This document shows positions 1 to 6,885 of a DNA stretch of 37,592 nt, piece by piece. The DNA lies in NCBI GenBank assembly GCA_945861575.1, contig CAMAVD010000017.1, positions 1 to 37,592 on the forward strand. Direction: 5' to 3'. The notes beneath the pieces were generated by a model. It saw only the letters and a program-made list of their open reading frames with translations, did no database searches and was not told where the DNA came from. The DNA comes from Akkermansia muciniphila. GTDB taxonomy: Bacteria > Verrucomicrobiota > Verrucomicrobiia > Limisphaerales > UBA11320. Positions within the stretch are counted from its first letter, which is position 1. Each line of letters begins with the position of its first letter. A program made the position numbers and the translations under genes.

Positions 1-1
1 G

Positions 2-925
2 GAAGAGGAGGCATTGGGTCCGCCGAGGATCTACACCGCGTGGGGCGAGGACGTGGGCGTTGGAGGCTTACGGGATGACGTCGGAATGGGTTGGGGGTAT
101 GCGGGGGAGGTCTGGGATGGGGCGTTAGGGATGTATGAACTCAGAGCCCGGCAATACCGGCCGACAACCGGGCGATTCTGGACGATGGATCGCTTCGAAG
201 GCCGCTCCAGGGAGCCTCTCTCGATCCACAAATACCTCTATTGCCACGATAATCCGGTCAACATGCTGGATCCGAGTGGGCATATGTCCATTTCGGACGT
301 CTACTATTCGATGGGAGCCCGCGTTTACTTGGCGAGTGCGCGAATGGCGGCCTACCCTGGGGCAGTCGGAATTGCGAAGGCAACGGTGGCTGCTGTGACG
401 GTCGGGAGCCTGATCTTGAGTGACGAAGCGCGAGTCGCCTACTTAGCGACCGGCAATCCCGCAGCGGTGGCTGCAAGCCTTGCCGATGACGTTGGAGTTC
501 TTTTGTATCGAGGTGGAAGCGCGATACAACGAGTCGGTTCATCGATGGCCCGTCTTGGCGTGCTGAATAAGCTTGAACAACCACTGGCAGCATCCGCTCG
601 GCAGATTCGCAGTATCGCTTCCGATGCCATGGTCGGATTCCGAGGTTCTCTGGCGACAGGAGTTAAGCACAGCACCGGAGGCCCGTTCGACCCTACGGAC
701 TTTGATTTGGATGCATTTATCGTCAGTGACAAGCTGGCCCGGCAAACCTCTGGGCGGTTCCGTGACGGGAACAACATTCCGGGAGTTGCTGCGGAAGCGG
801 ATAAGATTCAAAAGCAGTTGCAATCTTTTTCCGGGCATCGCAGCGACAAGCCTTTTACATTCCGCATTTGGACTACCGAGGAGTATGAAAGAATCGTGAA
901 GGAAGGACCGCATGTCATTCAATAG
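2..925 (+). CDS. Rhs core / nucleotidyltransferase-like C-terminal toxin (5' truncated by window edge)
   Basis: This is the 3' part of an RHS-repeat protein. The reading frame is open to the first base, so the true start lies outside the window; the TTG at 14 is not a real start. The Rhs core is visible as AGEVWD, ELRARQYRPTTGRFW and NPVNMLDPSGH, which closes the core. After it comes a variable region with a hydrophobic, alanine-rich stretch and then a terminal domain with GFRGSLATG (635 onward) and DFDLDAF (Asp codons at 698, 704, 710). That G-S ... D-x-D layout is the signature of polymerase-beta-fold nucleotidyltransferases. In polymorphic toxins the Rhs core is the carrier and the C-terminal domain is the toxin, so a NMP-transferring toxin is inferred. 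The next gene overlaps by 14 bases and is the expected immunity gene. A near-copy lies at 1372-2886. Confidence 0.85.
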   Translation, partial: EEEALGPPRIYTAWGEDVGVGGLRDDVGMGWGYAGEVWDGALGMYELRARQYRPTTGRFWTMDRFEGRSREPLSIHKYLYCHDNPVNMLDPSGHMSISDVYYSMGARVYLASARMAAYPGAVGIAKATVAAVTVGSLILSDEARVAYLATGNPAAVAASLADDVGVLLYRGGSAIQRVGSSMARLGVLNKLEQPLAASARQIRSIASDAMVGFRGSLATGVKHSTGGPFDPTDFDLDAFIVSDKLARQTSGRFRDGNNIPGVAAEADKIQKQLQSFSGHRSDKPFTFRIWTTEEYERIVKEGPHVIQ

Positions 926-1289
926 CCAGCCTCTGAAATTGCGTGGTAGTGTTTTTTTTGATTCTCCCTGGAATCTTCAAATTACCGCGGGTGTTCTTTC
1001 AGATCAAATTTTCGCCGGCACTCCGTTCAGTAGTGAAATTCCTAGCCTCCGGGAGGAAGTGCCAGCGGTGGAGTTAACCAAAGAGATTTTTGGTCTGACG
1101 TTTGTTTTGCATGGCGTTTGTGAGGGGGAAGGGTGTCAGTTTACTCTCGATGCTCATGCTGGTAAAACGTTGCATCCCCAACTCATTTCTGGATCCAAGA
1201 CCGTGGACATCGGCAGATGGCTCGCCCAGCTCGTGGCAACGATTCCTGAATTCAATGTGGTCGGCTGTTCCCCAATAAACATCACGTGA
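912..1289 (+). CDS. Putative immunity protein for upstream Rhs toxin
   Basis: A 125-residue protein without signal peptide or membrane segment. The ATG at 912 lies inside the end of the Rhs gene and is preceded by GGAAGGA with five bases of spacing, a good ribosome binding site that suggests translational coupling. It is not a family I recognise by name. Two things support immunity: its position directly behind the toxin domain, and its similarity to the gene behind the second Rhs cassette (2891-3250). The two share the pattern VLSDQIFAGTPF / VISNRVLGGIPF, then LREEVPAV / IRDEIPAI, then GLTFVLHG / GTRFILIG. Paired divergence of toxin and immunity is typical of polymorphic toxin systems. The function is inferred, not shown. 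Confidence 0.72.
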   Translation: MSFNSQPLKLRGSVFFDSPWNLQITAGVLSDQIFAGTPFSSEIPSLREEVPAVELTKEIFGLTFVLHGVCEGEGCQFTLDAHAGKTLHPQLISGSKTVDIGRWLAQLVATIPEFNVVGCSPINIT

Positions 1290-1371
1290 CGCTAACCTTT
1301 CTTGAATGGATTTGCTGTTTTGACGGCCCACGTTTTCAACGTCGTATTCCTCTAAAGCAAAAGGGAGTGGC

Positions 1372-2886
1372 ATGAGCCACAATCAAACCATGTCTAGTTT
1401 TTCGAGTTCAAGGGGCGATGCCCGGTCATCGCGGCTTACGCGGAGCACACATCGATTCCTGAAAGGCGGAGGGTTCTGCCGGAATCGCGAGAGCATCAGG
1501 AGGGCGAGACCTTCCCGTGTGTTCGGCCTAGTCCGTGGTGTTCTCCTGAGCCCCTGGCTGTTGGCTTTGGTCTGCCTTTGGACGGGGGGGGAGAACGTTT
1601 CAGTTTCTCAAGCCGCCGAAGCTGGCGGCGTCGTGAGGGTAGAGCAGATCTACGATGCGGATGGCCAGAGGGTGGGCAAGCGCGTGGTCACGTTGGACCC
1701 TGACACGGGGCTATCTCACACCAATGAGCAGCGTTTCCTATTGGAGGGCTTGAACCCTACTGGATATGCGCAGGTGAGCGGAGTGATCGGGCGGGAGTCA
1801 GGGCAGGGGTGGAGAGTCACGCAGCGTTCGCTGCATGGGTATGGGTTGGTCGGGACGGCGACTCGCCGATCTGAAGCAGTATCGGGGCAAGTGGATGGGT
1901 GGCAGATTCGGCATGTCATGGCGGACGGTCATGGCAGTGTGCGTCAGGAGTTGGAAGAGGAGGCATTGGGTCCGCCGAGGATCTACACCGCGTGGGGCGA
2001 GGACGTGGGCGTTGGAGGCTTACGGGATGACGTCGGAATGGGTTGGGGGTATGCGGGGGAGGTCTGGGATGAGGCGGTTGGGATGTACGAACTTAGAGCG
2101 CGGCAATACCAGCCGACGACCGGGCGATTCTGGACGATGGATCGCTTCGAAGGCCGTACCAGGGAGCCGCTGTCGCTGCATAAATACCTCTATGCGCACA
2201 ACAACCCGGTGAACGGAATTGACCCCAGCGGACATTCCATGCTCGGCGATGTCATGCTGTCGGTGTCGACTAGGGTTTGGATGTTCACGCAGAGCACCGC
2301 GCCGATTGCGACAGCTGCAAAGGCCGGGCTGGCGACTCTAACCTTGGCCGCAGCTCTCAATAATCCGGCAGAATTTGTGTCTGCGTTGGAGAGCCCGTTT
2401 GCCGCAGCAAATCTTTTAGCGGCGGATGTTGCGTTTGTCGCCTACTACGGAAAGCGAACTGCTCAATTCGCCGCTGGCTATATTTCTGCTCGAACGCAAG
2501 TTCAACCGGTCGTTGAAGAAGTTCTCGGTGCGGCGGCTCTACGGATAAAGCAATTCGATCAAAATGCTGTGGTCGGTTTCAGAGGGTCAGTGGCTCGAGG
2601 ATATAAAGGCCCTCAAAAAGGCAATGACCCATTTGATCCGAGCAATTTTGATGTAGATGGATTCATCGTGAGTGACAAGCTGGCGGCGCAAATCCCAAAA
2701 ACCGGACCCGGGCGATTCGTGACTCGACAGAATAGTCCGGCACTGGCAGCTGAGCAGACCGCGATTGATCAACAACTGCGCGAAAAGCTGAAGGGGCTGA
2801 AGAACGAGCCGTTCGGTTTTCGTGTTTTCACGTATGAGGAGTATCTCACAAAAGCAAATGATGGAACATTTGTCGGGGGGCAATAG
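1372..2886 (+). CDS. Short Rhs protein with NTase-like C-terminal toxin
   Basis: A complete 504-residue 'mini-Rhs'. The ATG at 1372 follows GGGAG. Residues 1-49 are basic and Ser/Arg-rich, 50-71 are hydrophobic (signal anchor, or a late signal peptide ending near SQAAEA), and about 85-245 hold only the last part of the Rhs core (IYDADGQRVGK, DGHGSVRQ, YELRARQYQPTTGRFW), ending in NPVNGIDPSGH. Full Rhs proteins carry many more YD repeats and usually exceed 1000 residues. A hydrophobic helical region (about 250-345) leads to the terminal domain with GFRGS at 402-406 and DxD at Asp427/Asp429, again a nucleotidyltransferase signature. The toxin domain is clearly related to, but diverged from, that of the first cassette. 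It could be a displaced 'orphan' toxin module or an independently exported toxin. Its immunity gene follows at 2891. Confidence 0.85.
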   Translation: MSHNQTMSSFSSSRGDARSSRLTRSTHRFLKGGGFCRNRESIRRARPSRVFGLVRGVLLSPWLLALVCLWTGGENVSVSQAAEAGGVVRVEQIYDADGQRVGKRVVTLDPDTGLSHTNEQRFLLEGLNPTGYAQVSGVIGRESGQGWRVTQRSLHGYGLVGTATRRSEAVSGQVDGWQIRHVMADGHGSVRQELEEEALGPPRIYTAWGEDVGVGGLRDDVGMGWGYAGEVWDEAVGMYELRARQYQPTTGRFWTMDRFEGRTREPLSLHKYLYAHNNPVNGIDPSGHSMLGDVMLSVSTRVWMFTQSTAPIATAAKAGLATLTLAAALNNPAEFVSALESPFAAANLLAADVAFVAYYGKRTAQFAAGYISARTQVQPVVEEVLGAAALRIKQFDQNAVVGFRGSVARGYKGPQKGNDPFDPSNFDVDGFIVSDKLAAQIPKTGPGRFVTRQNSPALAAEQTAIDQQLREKLKGLKNEPFGFRVFTYEEYLTKANDGTFVGGQ

Positions 2887-2890
2887 TTTT

Positions 2891-3250
2891 ATGGTAATTC
2901 TTGCGTGTCGATTACGATTGTTGTCCTCGATGAGCCTCGAAGATCTTGGCGAAGTAATCTCAAATCGAGTCCTCGGAGGCATTCCATTCGTGGGCCGGGA
3001 GGACTACATTCGAGACGAGATTCCGGCAATTTACTCGAAACCCGAAGTTCTGGGAACTCGGTTCATCTTGATAGGGGAGCCAGACGCCGCAGGCTATTAC
3101 CTGGAAGCTGATGGTGGACGGAGTCAGCTGACCAATCTGTCAGCTGAGCAAATCAGAAGCGCATTAGTGGATATATCGTCTCTGGTGGCTCACCTTTTGA
3201 AGGGAGTTGAAGGGCTTGAGGTGAAGATCGAGGACATCAGGCTTGAGTGA
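2891..3250 (+). CDS. Putative immunity protein for the mini-Rhs toxin
   Basis: The frame is open from 2822, inside the toxin gene. I chose ATG 2891 because a GGGGGG run sits ten bases upstream and the product begins just before the region shared with the first immunity protein. ATGs at 2858/2861 would give about 10 more residues and an overlap with the toxin gene, and cannot be excluded. The product is about 119 residues, with no obvious membrane segment. It resembles the protein at 912-1289 along most of its length (see the paired motifs there), so both proteins belong to one family that travels with this toxin type. The family has no name I can assign. Immunity is inferred from position and from its co-divergence with the toxin. 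Confidence 0.65.
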   Translation: MVILACRLRLLSSMSLEDLGEVISNRVLGGIPFVGREDYIRDEIPAIYSKPEVLGTRFILIGEPDAAGYYLEADGGRSQLTNLSAEQIRSALVDISSLVAHLLKGVEGLEVKIEDIRLE

Positions 3251-3443
3251 TGCTGATAACCTCGAAGAGGCGAAAACTTTTCTCAGAAGAGTGCCGAGGA
3301 AATTTCGTTCGCCAGTGTCCTGGTATCTGCGATTGGAAGCGGCGGTCATTGGCAGGATCTGCTTGGCCCTTTTGAGGTGGTGCGGATGGCCCAAGGAATC
3401 TGGCTTGCCGGTGTCCGACGGGACGGGCTAGCCTTGGGCATCG

Positions 3444-4427
3444 ATGAAACATCAGCTCGACTTCGAGAAGCCCATCTTGGAACTCCAGCGGAAGTTGGAG
3501 GATCTCCAGAAGCATCCTGAGACCCACTCGATGGGAATTCAGTTTGAGCAGGAGATTGAGCAGATCCGCGTCAAGATCGCCGAGACCCGTCGGCAGATCT
3601 ATTTGGATCTCAGTCCGTGGCAACGTGTTCAGCTGGCCCGGCACCCGCGCCGCCCCTACACCCTGGATTATCTCAAATCGGTCTTTTCCGGCTTCCAGGA
3701 GATTCATGGCGACCGTCTCTTTGCTGACGATCAGGCGATGGTGGGCGGCTTCGCGCATCTTGGGGATCAGAAGGTGATGGTCATCGGCACTCAGAAGGGG
3801 CGGGATACCAAGGAGAATATCCGTCGAAATTTCGGCTCCGCTCACCCCGAAGGCTATCGTAAGGCGCTGCGTCTGATGAAAATGGCCGACAAGTTCGGTC
3901 TGCCTATCATTACGCTCATCGATACCGCGGGGGCCTACCCTGGCATTGGGGCAGAGGAACGCCATATCGCTGAGGCCATCGCAGTGAATCTTCGTGAGAT
4001 GATGCTATTCCAGGTTCCAATCGTGGCTGTGGTGATCGGTGAGGGCGGTTCAGGTGGAGCGCTGGGCATCGGTGTCGCGGATCGGGTTCTGATTCTGGAG
4101 AACTCCTACTACTCGGTCATCAGCCCCGAGGGGTGTGCCGCGATCCTGTGGAAGGATCGCTCGGCAACCGCCAAAGCGGCTGCCGCTTTGCGCATCACAG
4201 CCAAGGATCTTTTGGAGTTGGGTCTGGTCGATGGCATTGTGCCCGAACCTTTGGGCGGGGCGCATACCGATGCGGTCGCTACCTCCGAGACGCTCAAGCA
4301 ATACCTGGTGAAAACTCTGGCCGAGCTGAACACCCTGCCCTCGGCAGATCGGGTGCGGCAGCGCTATGCGAAGTTCCGAGGCTACGGCAAATTCCTCGAG
4401 ACTCGGACCTCCCCTTCGGCGGCCTAA
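3444..4427 (+). CDS. accA: Acetyl-CoA carboxylase carboxyltransferase subunit alpha
   Basis: This 327-residue protein has the usual AccA length and layout. An N-terminal helical region (LDFEKPILELQRKLEDL) is followed by the crotonase-fold core, with HPRRPYTLDY, FQEIHGDR, GRDTKENIRRNFG and the CoA/carboxybiotin-binding segment GEGGSGGALGIG, then YYSVISPEGCAAILWKD. AccA pairs with AccD to transfer the carboxyl group from biotin on AccB to acetyl-CoA, giving malonyl-CoA for fatty acid synthesis in the cytoplasm. AccD is not in the window. The ATG at 3444 has no clear Shine-Dalgarno, but the N-terminus matches the family. manA begins 35 bases downstream and is probably co-transcribed. Confidence 0.97.
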   Translation: MKHQLDFEKPILELQRKLEDLQKHPETHSMGIQFEQEIEQIRVKIAETRRQIYLDLSPWQRVQLARHPRRPYTLDYLKSVFSGFQEIHGDRLFADDQAMVGGFAHLGDQKVMVIGTQKGRDTKENIRRNFGSAHPEGYRKALRLMKMADKFGLPIITLIDTAGAYPGIGAEERHIAEAIAVNLREMMLFQVPIVAVVIGEGGSGGALGIGVADRVLILENSYYSVISPEGCAAILWKDRSATAKAAAALRITAKDLLELGLVDGIVPEPLGGAHTDAVATSETLKQYLVKTLAELNTLPSADRVRQRYAKFRGYGKFLETRTSPSAA

Positions 4428-4462
4428 ACCAAGGCCCCGGGTTCCCACACTTGATCTCTTAA

Positions 4463-5431
4463 ATGCTTTACCCGCTGACCTTCACCCCGTTGTTCATGGA
4501 GCGTGTCTGGGGTGGACGCAACTTAGAGCGTCTCTATGGGAAGGCGCTTCCAGAGGGAAAGAAGATCGGCGAATCCTGGGAAATTACCGATCGCCCCGAT
4601 GCGGTGAGCCTGATTTCCAATGGGCCGCTCGCCGGTCGGAGCCTTCGCTGGCTGATGGAGAATCACGGGCCTGAGGTGTTGGGTCCGACACATGAAGGGG
4701 TTCAGCGCTTCCCCTTGCTGGTGAAATTGCTGGACGCTGAGGAGGCCCTTTCCCTCCAAGTGCATCCTCCTGCCGACAAAGCGGTCTCAATGGGCGGCGA
4801 GCCAAAAACAGAGATGTGGTACATCGCGGATGCCACTCCAGAGGCCTCCATCGTTGCTGGCTTGAAGCAGGGTGTGACTCGGCGGGACTTTGAGGAGGGT
4901 ATCGCTTCTGGCGGCGTGGCGGATTGTTTCCATCGGATTCCTGTTCGGGCGGGCGATGTGATGTTCATCCCCAGCGGTCGGCCTCACGCCATTGGCGCTG
5001 GAAATGTGATCTTCGAGATTCAGCAGAATTCGGACACCACCTATCGTGTCTACGATTGGAACCGTGTGGGTCTGGATGGGAAGCCTCGAGAGCTGCATAT
5101 TGCTCAATCGTTGCGGAGTATCGACTTCACTGATTTTGAGCCCGAGCTTTGCACGTCGGAGAAAGTAGGAAGCGGCGCCGTGAGCTTCCGCTATCTCATC
5201 AATGACCCGCTCTTCCGCGTTAATCTCACAACCATTCGCCGCGGAGAGCGCTTCTATCTCCGCAGCCATGGCGCGCAGATCCTGGGTGTGGTGAAGGGGA
5301 AGCTTTCCGCGAAAGCAGGGGGAGTGGAGGTTCAGCTCAGCCCGGGCCAGTTCGCATTGCTTCCCGCCGATTTGGACCGCGTCGCTTTTCAGGCAGAGAC
5401 TCGTGTGGAGTATCTGCAGGTGCAGTTCTAA
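4463..5431 (+). CDS. manA: Mannose-6-phosphate isomerase, class I
   Basis: A 322-residue cupin enzyme that interconverts mannose-6-phosphate and fructose-6-phosphate, feeding GDP-mannose and envelope glycan synthesis or mannose use. Visible features are WGG near the N-terminus, GESWEI, the metal-binding segment LQVHPP (Gln and His ligands), KTEMWY (Glu ligand) and IPSGRPHAIG (His ligand), then QQNSDTTYRVYDW. The length fits the short bacterial class I type (about 300-320 residues) and not the 390-residue enterobacterial enzyme. It follows accA by 35 bases with no terminator seen. Its 3' end converges on the minus-strand gene at 5447, with only a small hairpin between them. Confidence 0.95.
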   Translation: MLYPLTFTPLFMERVWGGRNLERLYGKALPEGKKIGESWEITDRPDAVSLISNGPLAGRSLRWLMENHGPEVLGPTHEGVQRFPLLVKLLDAEEALSLQVHPPADKAVSMGGEPKTEMWYIADATPEASIVAGLKQGVTRRDFEEGIASGGVADCFHRIPVRAGDVMFIPSGRPHAIGAGNVIFEIQQNSDTTYRVYDWNRVGLDGKPRELHIAQSLRSIDFTDFEPELCTSEKVGSGAVSFRYLINDPLFRVNLTTIRRGERFYLRSHGAQILGVVKGKLSAKAGGVEVQLSPGQFALLPADLDRVAFQAETRVEYLQVQF

Positions 5432-5446
5432 CCGGACCTCGTCCGG
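5432..5446. terminator. Hairpin filling the gap between convergent genes
   Basis: CCGGAC-CTC-GTCCGG is a perfect 6-bp stem with a 3-base loop. It occupies exactly the 15 bases between the manA stop codon and the stop codon of the minus-strand gene. No U-tract follows on either strand, so it would be an atypical bidirectional terminator. Position is the main support. Confidence 0.4.
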
Positions 5447-5782
5447 CTATTCCGAGGTGAGTCGGTTCCAGGCCTGCCTCCAGAGCGTTCCTTCATGATA
5501 CGTGCCGGGCATGTTGAGAAGGAAGCGTCCCAGTTCGTGGAAGAATAGGAAGCAGAGCGCCAGTCCGACGGCAGCTTGTAACAAGGATCCCAGAGCTCTG
5601 AGCAGACCGCGTCGAGGAGCACTGTTTGCGGCGACGGGCGCAGCGAGGCAGGCCGCACAAAGCATGCGATCCCCATGCTCCGTGACACACTCCCGGCAAA
5701 ACATGCGGCGGCACTTCGGGCAGCGTGCCGCCGCCTCCCGATCGGCATGGAGGAAACAACGCTGCTGTGTGAGGAGACTCAT
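5447..5782 (-). CDS. Small membrane protein with B-box-like zinc finger
   Basis: An 111-residue protein. Residues 9-45 hold an ordered Cys/His array (C9, H12, C21, C24, C29, C32, C42, C45), spaced C-x2-H-x8-C-x2-C-x4-C-x2-C-x9-C-x2-C, which resembles a B-box-type double zinc site. A single hydrophobic helix follows (about 63-84), then a short Trp-containing tail. Exactly the same Cys/His spacing occurs in the protein at 6293-6868 of the same operon. Its start codon overlaps the stop of the upstream gene (5779-5782, ATGA). Bacterial B-box-like fingers are presumed protein-binding modules. The function is unknown. Confidence 0.75.
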   Translation of the reverse strand: MSLLTQQRCFLHADREAAARCPKCRRMFCRECVTEHGDRMLCAACLAAPVAANSAPRRGLLRALGSLLQAAVGLALCFLFFHELGRFLLNMPGTYHEGTLWRQAWNRLTSE

Positions 5783-6291
5783 TCCACGCTGGGTTCGGTA
5801 GAGGTGGAAGGCGTGGGCTCTGTTGCGGCCGACACCTGAACGGGAACGTTGAACCCTGCCTGAGACTCCAGGATCTTGGGCGTGATACGCTCCATGAACT
5901 TCTTGGCCGCTTTCAACCGATCCAGGGCCGGGATGCGATGGCGAGTAAGGGGAGTGACAATCTCGAAGACACAGCTCGGTCCTTTGATGAGGTGAGCCAG
6001 CAGCAGGAGAGCGAGCGGGGTGGCGAAGATGACCAAGGCGATCTGGCCCTCAGGAAGGAAGAGCAGTGTGAGTGAGCATAGGAGCAGGAACGCGAGTACG
6101 CTGGCGGTCACCATCCATCCGAGGGTTGTCCGCCACACGAATGCTTGGATATCCGAGTAAAAGAAGCGTCGATATTGCTCCTGGAATCCGCTCTGGCTCA
6201 CCAGCAGGACATGATCCTTGCCCTGGTAAAGGCGATATCGAGCAGCCAAGCCTGCGCTTCTTCCTGGCAAGGATTGGTAGGTCGGCTCCAC
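5779..6291 (-). CDS. Two-helix membrane protein of unknown function
   Basis: A 170-residue protein. The N-terminal 50 residues are soluble (RYRLYQGKDHVLLVS), followed by two adjacent hydrophobic helices at about 57-77 and 82-103, and a C-terminal region ending in a Ser/Thr/Pro/Glu-rich tail. The arrangement, a short beta-rich start followed by a helical hairpin, looks like a bacterial PH-like membrane protein, but I cannot assign a family. It sits one base after the gene at 6293-6868 and overlaps the next gene by four bases, so it belongs to a tightly coupled operon of zinc-finger membrane proteins. It has no Cys/His cluster itself. Confidence 0.7.
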   Translation of the reverse strand: MEPTYQSLPGRSAGLAARYRLYQGKDHVLLVSQSGFQEQYRRFFYSDIQAFVWRTTLGWMVTASVLAFLLLCSLTLLFLPEGQIALVIFATPLALLLLAHLIKGPSCVFEIVTPLTRHRIPALDRLKAAKKFMERITPKILESQAGFNVPVQVSAATEPTPSTSTEPSVE

Positions 6292-6292
6292 T

Positions 6293-6868
6293 TCAGCGAG
6301 CGAAAAAGGCGTTGAAGACTAAAAAGGATGAACCCGCGAACTCGCCCAGGGCGAGAACGATGACGACTGAAGCCTGCCAACGGCCGCCTCCGGTCAGACC
6401 CGTCTCGCCCCGGAGTGTACGCGATGCAAAATAGATGGCTACGGGCGCTGCTAGGATGGCGAGAGGAAGGATGAGTAGGCCAGCAACCACCAGTAGGGTG
6501 GCAGCGCTAATTGGGATGAAGCGCTGTCGGTCGAGGAAGGTGAGTCCTCCTTCTTTTTGTGCGGTAGGCAAGCAGTTCGTGCACAGATGTCTGCCCGCCA
6601 GTTCCAGATCGCAGAGCGCGCAGAGAAAGCGTCCGCACAGATCGCAGGGTATCTGGGCGCGTTTCTTGGGATGGAAGAAGCAACTGCCCTCCCCTTCTGA
6701 CACGATGGACTCCGCCTGCCGTCCGGGTTGGATTTTGCGGCCCAGGGCGGGGAAAAGTCGATAGCTCTGTTCGATCTCGCAAGCGCGGCAGCGCAGGACA
6801 GCCTCAGGCGGATCCGGATCCACAGGCATCCGGTGGCCGCATTTCAGGCAGGATAGTTCAGAGGCCAT
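6293..6868 (-). CDS. Membrane protein with zinc ribbon and B-box-like finger
   Basis: A 191-residue protein. Residues 6-30 form a zinc-ribbon-like CxxC...CxxC site (CLKCGH ... CRAC). Around 63-100 comes a second array, C-x2-H-x8-C-x2-C-x4-C-x2-C-x9-C-x2-C, with the same spacing as in the gene at 5447-5782. Two or three hydrophobic helices fill the C-terminal half (about 118-148 and 166-188). It lies 17 bases downstream of the GYF_2 protein gene. The two cytosolic zinc modules would present protein-binding surfaces at the membrane; that is inference from the domain type. No enzymatic motif is visible. Confidence 0.75.
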   Translation of the reverse strand: MASELSCLKCGHRMPVDPDPPEAVLRCRACEIEQSYRLFPALGRKIQPGRQAESIVSEGEGSCFFHPKKRAQIPCDLCGRFLCALCDLELAGRHLCTNCLPTAQKEGGLTFLDRQRFIPISAATLLVVAGLLILPLAILAAPVAIYFASRTLRGETGLTGGGRWQASVVIVLALGEFAGSSFLVFNAFFAR

Positions 6869-6885
6869 CGCCGAGGACGCTGAGA

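Noticed and set aside
3243-3431. A 62-codon frame from TTG 3243 overlapping the end of the second immunity gene
   Set aside because: TTG start, no Shine-Dalgarno, no recognisable domain. It may be spacer or a decayed gene piece.
3237-3965. Long minus-strand frame across accA's upstream region and 5' part
   Set aside because: It lies opposite accA and has no domain; typical shadow of a GC-rich gene.
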